From positions 1 to 53,403 of the forward strand of contig CAUJKE010000233.1 in assembly GCA_963205385.1 (NCBI GenBank): a stretch of DNA of 53,403 bases, read 5' to 3'. Within the stretch, counting starts at the first letter, position 1. The number at the start of each line of letters is the position of its first letter. This DNA comes from Planctomycetota bacterium (lineage in GTDB: Bacteria; Planctomycetota; Planctomycetia; Pirellulales; Pirellulaceae). Both the position numbers and the translations under genes were made by a program. This document shows, piece after piece, positions 50,668 through 53,403 of the stretch. Below the pieces are notes generated by a model, which was not told where the DNA came from, searched no databases, and saw only the letters and a program-made list of their open reading frames with translations.

Positions 50668-52101
50668 ATGCATACACAACTTGTCGTGATCGGTGGTGGG
50701 CCAGGTGGATATGCGGCGGCGTTCTTGGCGGCGGATGAGGGGCAGGAAGTCGTAATCGTCGAGGCCGATGCGCGACTCGGCGGCACCTGCCTGTTGCGAG
50801 GGTGCATTCCCTCGAAGGCGCTGTTGCATGTGGCCAAGATCATCGGCGAAGCCCGCGAACTGACGCACGAGTGGGGCGTCGAGATGTCGGTTGGCAAGAT
50901 CGACGTGAACGCCGTTCGCGCGCGGAAGGAAAAAGTCATCGCCACGCTGACCGGCGGGCTTTCCCAACTCGCCAAGCGCCGCAACGTGAAAGTCATCAAA
51001 GCGAAGGCCGTGTTTCAAGACGCCCAGACGCTCAAGCTTGAAGGCGACGATGCGTCCATCCCCGAAGACAAGTCGCTCACGTTCGACAACTGCGTCATCG
51101 CCACCGGTTCCGTTCCCGCGATGCCGCCGGCGTTTAATATCGGTTCCCCGCGCGTCATGGATTCCACGGGAGCCCTGGCCCTGGCCGACATCCCTGAAAC
51201 CATGCTTGTCATCGGCGGCGGTTACATTGGCCTGGAAATGGGAACCGTCTACGCCAGTCTGGGGACGAAGGTCACAGTGGTGGAACTGCTGGACGGCTTG
51301 CTCCCCGGCGCGGATCGCGATTTGGTCAAGCCGCTGCACAAACGCATTAGCCAACTCTTTGGCGACCGCATCTACCTCGGCACCAAGGTTGGTTCGCTGG
51401 GAGATCGCGGCGAGAAAGTCGAAGTCGCCTTTGAAGGCCCCGCCAAGTTCGGAACGGAAAAGTTCGACCGCGTGCTGGTCTCCGTCGGCCGCCGCCCGAT
51501 GAGTCGCGGGCTAGGTCTTGAGAACACAGGCGTCGAAGTCGATTCCAAGGGGTTCATTGTGGTCGATAACCAACAACGGACCGCCGAGCCGAACATTTAC
51601 GCCATTGGCGACGTGGTGGGCGACCCGATGCTGGCGCACAAGGCTTCCGCTGAAGGCAAGATCGCGGTCGAAGCGCTCCTCGGCAAAAACGTCATCTTCG
51701 ACAAACAAGCGATCCCCGCCGTGATCTTCACCGACCCCGAGATTGCTTGGGCCGGGCTGACGGAAGAGCAAGCCAAACGGGACGGACGCGCCTACGAAAC
51801 GGCCGTGTATCCCTGGGTGGCGAGCGGCCGCGCCCAAGCCATTGGCCGGACCGAAGGGCTCACCAAATGGCTTGTGGAGCCGGAGACCAGTCGTGTGCTC
51901 GGGTGCGGTATCGTCGGGGCCGGGGCCGGCGAACTGATCGCCGAAGCGGTGCTGGCCATCGAGATGGGTTGCGTAGTGCGCGATATTACCGAATCGATTC
52001 ACCCGCACCCAACACTCTCCGAAACGCTCGCCAATGCCGGCGAAGTCTTTTTCGGCACGGCGACCGAGATCTACAAGCCCAAACGCACGCCTGCGAAGTG
52101 A
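50668..52101 (+). CDS. lpdA: Dihydrolipoyl dehydrogenase (E3)
   Basis: The 477-residue flavoprotein starts at ATG 50668; the frame extends upstream without similarity. The FAD-binding motif VVIGGGPGGYAAAFLAAD opens it. The redox disulfide is C41-x4-C46 in GGTCLLRGCIPSK, the NAD-binding motif is MLVIGGGYIGLEMG, and the second FAD motif is NIYAIGDVVG. The C-terminal HPHPTLSE supplies the catalytic His-Glu pair from the partner subunit. E3 reoxidises dihydrolipoamide in pyruvate, 2-oxoglutarate and glycine cleavage complexes. No E1, E2 or lipoyl genes are next to it, so which complex it serves is not shown. Length and motifs are normal. Confidence 0.95.
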   Translation: MHTQLVVIGGGPGGYAAAFLAADEGQEVVIVEADARLGGTCLLRGCIPSKALLHVAKIIGEARELTHEWGVEMSVGKIDVNAVRARKEKVIATLTGGLSQLAKRRNVKVIKAKAVFQDAQTLKLEGDDASIPEDKSLTFDNCVIATGSVPAMPPAFNIGSPRVMDSTGALALADIPETMLVIGGGYIGLEMGTVYASLGTKVTVVELLDGLLPGADRDLVKPLHKRISQLFGDRIYLGTKVGSLGDRGEKVEVAFEGPAKFGTEKFDRVLVSVGRRPMSRGLGLENTGVEVDSKGFIVVDNQQRTAEPNIYAIGDVVGDPMLAHKASAEGKIAVEALLGKNVIFDKQAIPAVIFTDPEIAWAGLTEEQAKRDGRAYETAVYPWVASGRAQAIGRTEGLTKWLVEPETSRVLGCGIVGAGAGELIAEAVLAIEMGCVVRDITESIHPHPTLSETLANAGEVFFGTATEIYKPKRTPAK

Positions 52102-52110
52102 GCGTCGACA

Positions 52111-52215
52111 TTACACGGCATTCACTTCCACGTGATGCCAGGCTTTGAACAGATAGCCCTTGGGGTTCCACTTAACGGTTTTTGGCTGCTTGCCGCCGGC
52201 CAAGGTGATGGTGCA
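52111..52215 (-). pseudogene. Possible C-terminal remnant of an unknown protein
   Basis: On the minus strand an open stretch ends ITLAGGKQPKTVKWNPKGYL and then, after eight more residues, VNAV before the TAA at 52111-52113. The composition is protein-like rather than random, but there is no start codon or upstream domain, and the family is not recognised. It is probably the tail of a truncated gene, or chance. Confidence 0.3.
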
Positions 52216-52260
52216 TCTTGAACACGCGCGCGATCACGTGAAGGCTTTCGCTGCCAATGA

Positions 52261-52420
52261 CTGGAAGCGGATCGCCGCACGTTTCGACATACGTTCGCCA
52301 AGCACCTGATGACGAATGGCTATGTTATTCGCACTGTGCAGGAGCTCCTGGTTCACAAGAACATTTGCACGACGATGATTTACATGCACGTCAGGAACCG
52401 CGGCGGCCCACCGCGTTCGC
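52261..52420 (+). pseudogene. C-terminal remnant of an integron-type tyrosine recombinase
   Basis: After a TGA at 52258-52260, the frame encodes [35 protein letters not shown] and HVRNRGG, the last part of an IntI/XerC-type integrase. The nucleophile tyrosine region (TTMIYMHV) and the arginine of the RH(S/T)FA box remain. The LLGH histidine box has lost its glycine and the box-II histidine is replaced, and no N-terminal two-thirds exists upstream. RNRGG after the tyrosine is characteristic of integron integrases. The frame runs on past 52420 without similarity. This is a dead fragment, not a functional enzyme. Confidence 0.72.
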
Positions 52421-52631
52421 AGCCCCGCAGACGGATTGGCTTGTCCGCCCCGATAAAACGCGACGCAAGGGCGGCTTATCACGCAAGGAAAAGCGTGACA
52501 AGGGAGCCACCAGTGGCTACATTTCAACTTGCACCAATTAACTGCGTGCATGTTAGGCCGCACATCTGCGGTCTACAGGTGATAGCCAGAAACGATCTAC
52601 AGACAAGTTCGGCAACTCAAGCGAGACGATC

Positions 52632-53060
52632 ATGCTCAATTCGTGGGAACAGGCCGACATCTTCCCGGCGATCGCACGAATCATCACCGACACATCTCAA
52701 GCGCACTGCGATTTCGTTACGCATGACGCTATCGTGGCGGCCTTGCTGACCGATTCCGAGGCGGCGCCAATAATCGCAAACGCTAGGGACCAATCCCCGG
52801 AACCGCACACATCGGATTGGATCGCGCACAACATGGTTGCATGGTTCAGCCAACGGATCACGGTCCGTGAATCTGACTTTGCACAGCAATTTGAGCGCAA
52901 GAAAATCAACGGGAAATGGGCATATCGACCGAAGACATCGGGCCGATGCATAGGCTCGGCATCCGGATCTGATTACATAGGATTCCGACGTTCCGCGGAG
53001 CAAAGAACGCCGCCGATGCTACCTTACGTCGTCGGTGAAGCCGCCGTAACACCGCCGTAA
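52632..53060 (+). CDS. Hypothetical protein, possibly truncated
   Basis: The first 100 residues look like a genuine folded helical protein: [46 protein letters not shown] and [13 protein letters not shown], with regular hydrophobic spacing. I do not know the family. The last 40 residues (from about [12 protein letters not shown]) change character, becoming polar and proline-rich, and end in a region with an 11-base direct repeat (CGCCGTAACAC twice, near 53041). This suggests the original C-terminus was lost or shifted in frame. The gene lies just downstream of the integrase remnant and may have arrived with it. Confidence 0.5.
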   Translation: MLNSWEQADIFPAIARIITDTSQAHCDFVTHDAIVAALLTDSEAAPIIANARDQSPEPHTSDWIAHNMVAWFSQRITVRESDFAQQFERKKINGKWAYRPKTSGRCIGSASGSDYIGFRRSAEQRTPPMLPYVVGEAAVTPP

Positions 53061-53151
53061 CACAGTGGGGGCTACCCGCGGGAACCGCTCGTCGGTAGAG
53101 TGAGACTTCGCCCCACTTGCCCGCTTCGCACCCGCTGGCCACGTCCCGCTC

Positions 53152-53403
53152 ATGTCGCTCGCTGTCGCCGATATTGTCATCAAGCCGGTTAAAACTTGGC
53201 GCGAGAAGAAGAAGTTTCTCAACGTGCCGTGGGAGCTCTATCAAGGCGATCCCAACTGGATACCGCCGCTGCGGCAGAACCAAAAGGAGCTCGTCGGCTA
53301 CGCCAGGCATCCGTTCTACGCCAAGAACCTCGTCCAGACCTTCATCGCTTACAAGGGCTGGCAACCGGTGGGACGGATCGCGGCGATCGTGAATTACACG
53401 CAC
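53152..53403 (+). CDS. GNAT-like N-acetyltransferase, N-terminal part
   Basis: ATG 53152 opens a frame that runs off the window end; 84 codons are visible. The sequence KKFLNVPWELYQGDPNWIPP, then NQKELVGYARHPFYAKNLVQ and GWQPVGRIAAIVNYTH, matches the N-terminus of a family of GNAT-like proteins. They begin with a PW.LY..DPNW.PPL signature and continue with VGRI.AI.N as the first strands of the acetyltransferase fold. The acetyl-CoA-binding loop would lie beyond the window. Substrate is unknown. The intergenic region upstream (53061-53151) shows no clear promoter. Confidence 0.8.
   Translation, partial: MSLAVADIVIKPVKTWREKKKFLNVPWELYQGDPNWIPPLRQNQKELVGYARHPFYAKNLVQTFIAYKGWQPVGRIAAIVNYTH

Larger units (their letters stand above)
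52102..52631. other. Scarred interval with gene remnants
   Basis: No intact gene lies in these 530 bases. On the plus strand, 52261-52420 encodes the degraded C-terminal end of an integron-type tyrosine recombinase. On the minus strand, 52111-52215 encodes what looks like the C-terminus of another protein. A 33-codon frame at 52208-52309 begins like a SnoaL-type domain. GTTAGGC at 52552-52558 matches the core of an integron recombination site, but a partner site was not found. The mixture suggests past insertions and deletions. Confidence 0.6.

Noticed and set aside
52552..52558. GTTAGGC as a true integron attC or attI site
   Set aside because: Only one core-like heptamer was found; no inverse core site or extended imperfect palindrome pairs with it.

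Overview
The window looks like chromosomal DNA of a planctomycete, probably near the Pirellulales. This rests on the protein families seen: a DUF1559 protein with a zinc ribbon, two very large PVC-type proteins joining a dehydrogenase-like domain, HEAT repeats and cytochrome c, two DUF1080 proteins, a gingipain-like C25 peptidase, a giant TPR/alpha-2-macroglobulin protein, an orphan Flp-like pilin, and rsmH standing outside any division and cell wall cluster. Base composition is GC-rich. Genes lie on both strands in short runs. No rRNA, tRNA, CRISPR array or intact insertion sequence was recognised.

Layout. 1-4.8 kb: the end of an HD-GYP protein, a hypothetical protein, a DUF1559 protein, a PQQ-type beta-propeller protein, rsmH and a SLOG-fold putative molybdenum carrier. 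4.8-9.9 kb: a Tat-exported sugar isomerase-like protein, two proline-rich single-span membrane proteins (one with zinc ribbons), a small membrane-anchored protein, and scpB with an extreme acidic tail and a clear terminator. 9.9-12.7 kb: livF, an unusual livG with a membrane hairpin domain inserted in the ATPase, and a membrane protein. 12.9-16.3 kb: a PVC dehydrogenase/HEAT/cytochrome c protein. 16.3-20.3 kb: a promoter and long leader, a TolC-like outer membrane lipoprotein, a small cysteine-rich exported protein and an RraA-family protein.

20.6-30.5 kb: a 2792-residue TPR/alpha-2-macroglobulin protein followed by a CtpA-type S41 protease. 30.8-36.3 kb: a short 58-residue gene, a C25 peptidase, a double NIPSNAP protein and an SF1 helicase that appears to carry a DbpA-type RNA-binding domain. 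36.3-42 kb: a GuaD-like deaminase, an (alpha/alpha)6-barrel glycosidase, a RidA protein, a pilin-like protein, a DUF1080 protein, a zinc-ribbon membrane protein, an uncharacterised protein and a CDGSH protein. 42-49.5 kb: a thioredoxin-like protein, a CE15 esterase, a 1469-residue ceramidase/dehydrogenase/HEAT/cytochrome c fusion and a second DUF1080 protein. 49.5-53.4 kb: rpsD, lpdA, a scarred interval holding the C-terminal remnant of an integron-type integrase, a hypothetical gene and the start of a GNAT-like protein.

The gene set fits a saprophytic bacterium with a heavy envelope and periplasm that oxidises sugars and degrades polysaccharides: exported dehydrogenase/cytochrome proteins, DUF1080, sugar isomerase, CE15 esterase and glycosidase. 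The oddest items are the membrane insertion inside LivG, the giant macroglobulin protein with a degenerate thioester site and an internally duplicated TPR plus macroglobulin module, the ceramidase fusion, and a dispersed 28-bp hairpin repeat whose stems differ by paired changes. All functional calls come from reading motifs by eye; no database search was run.
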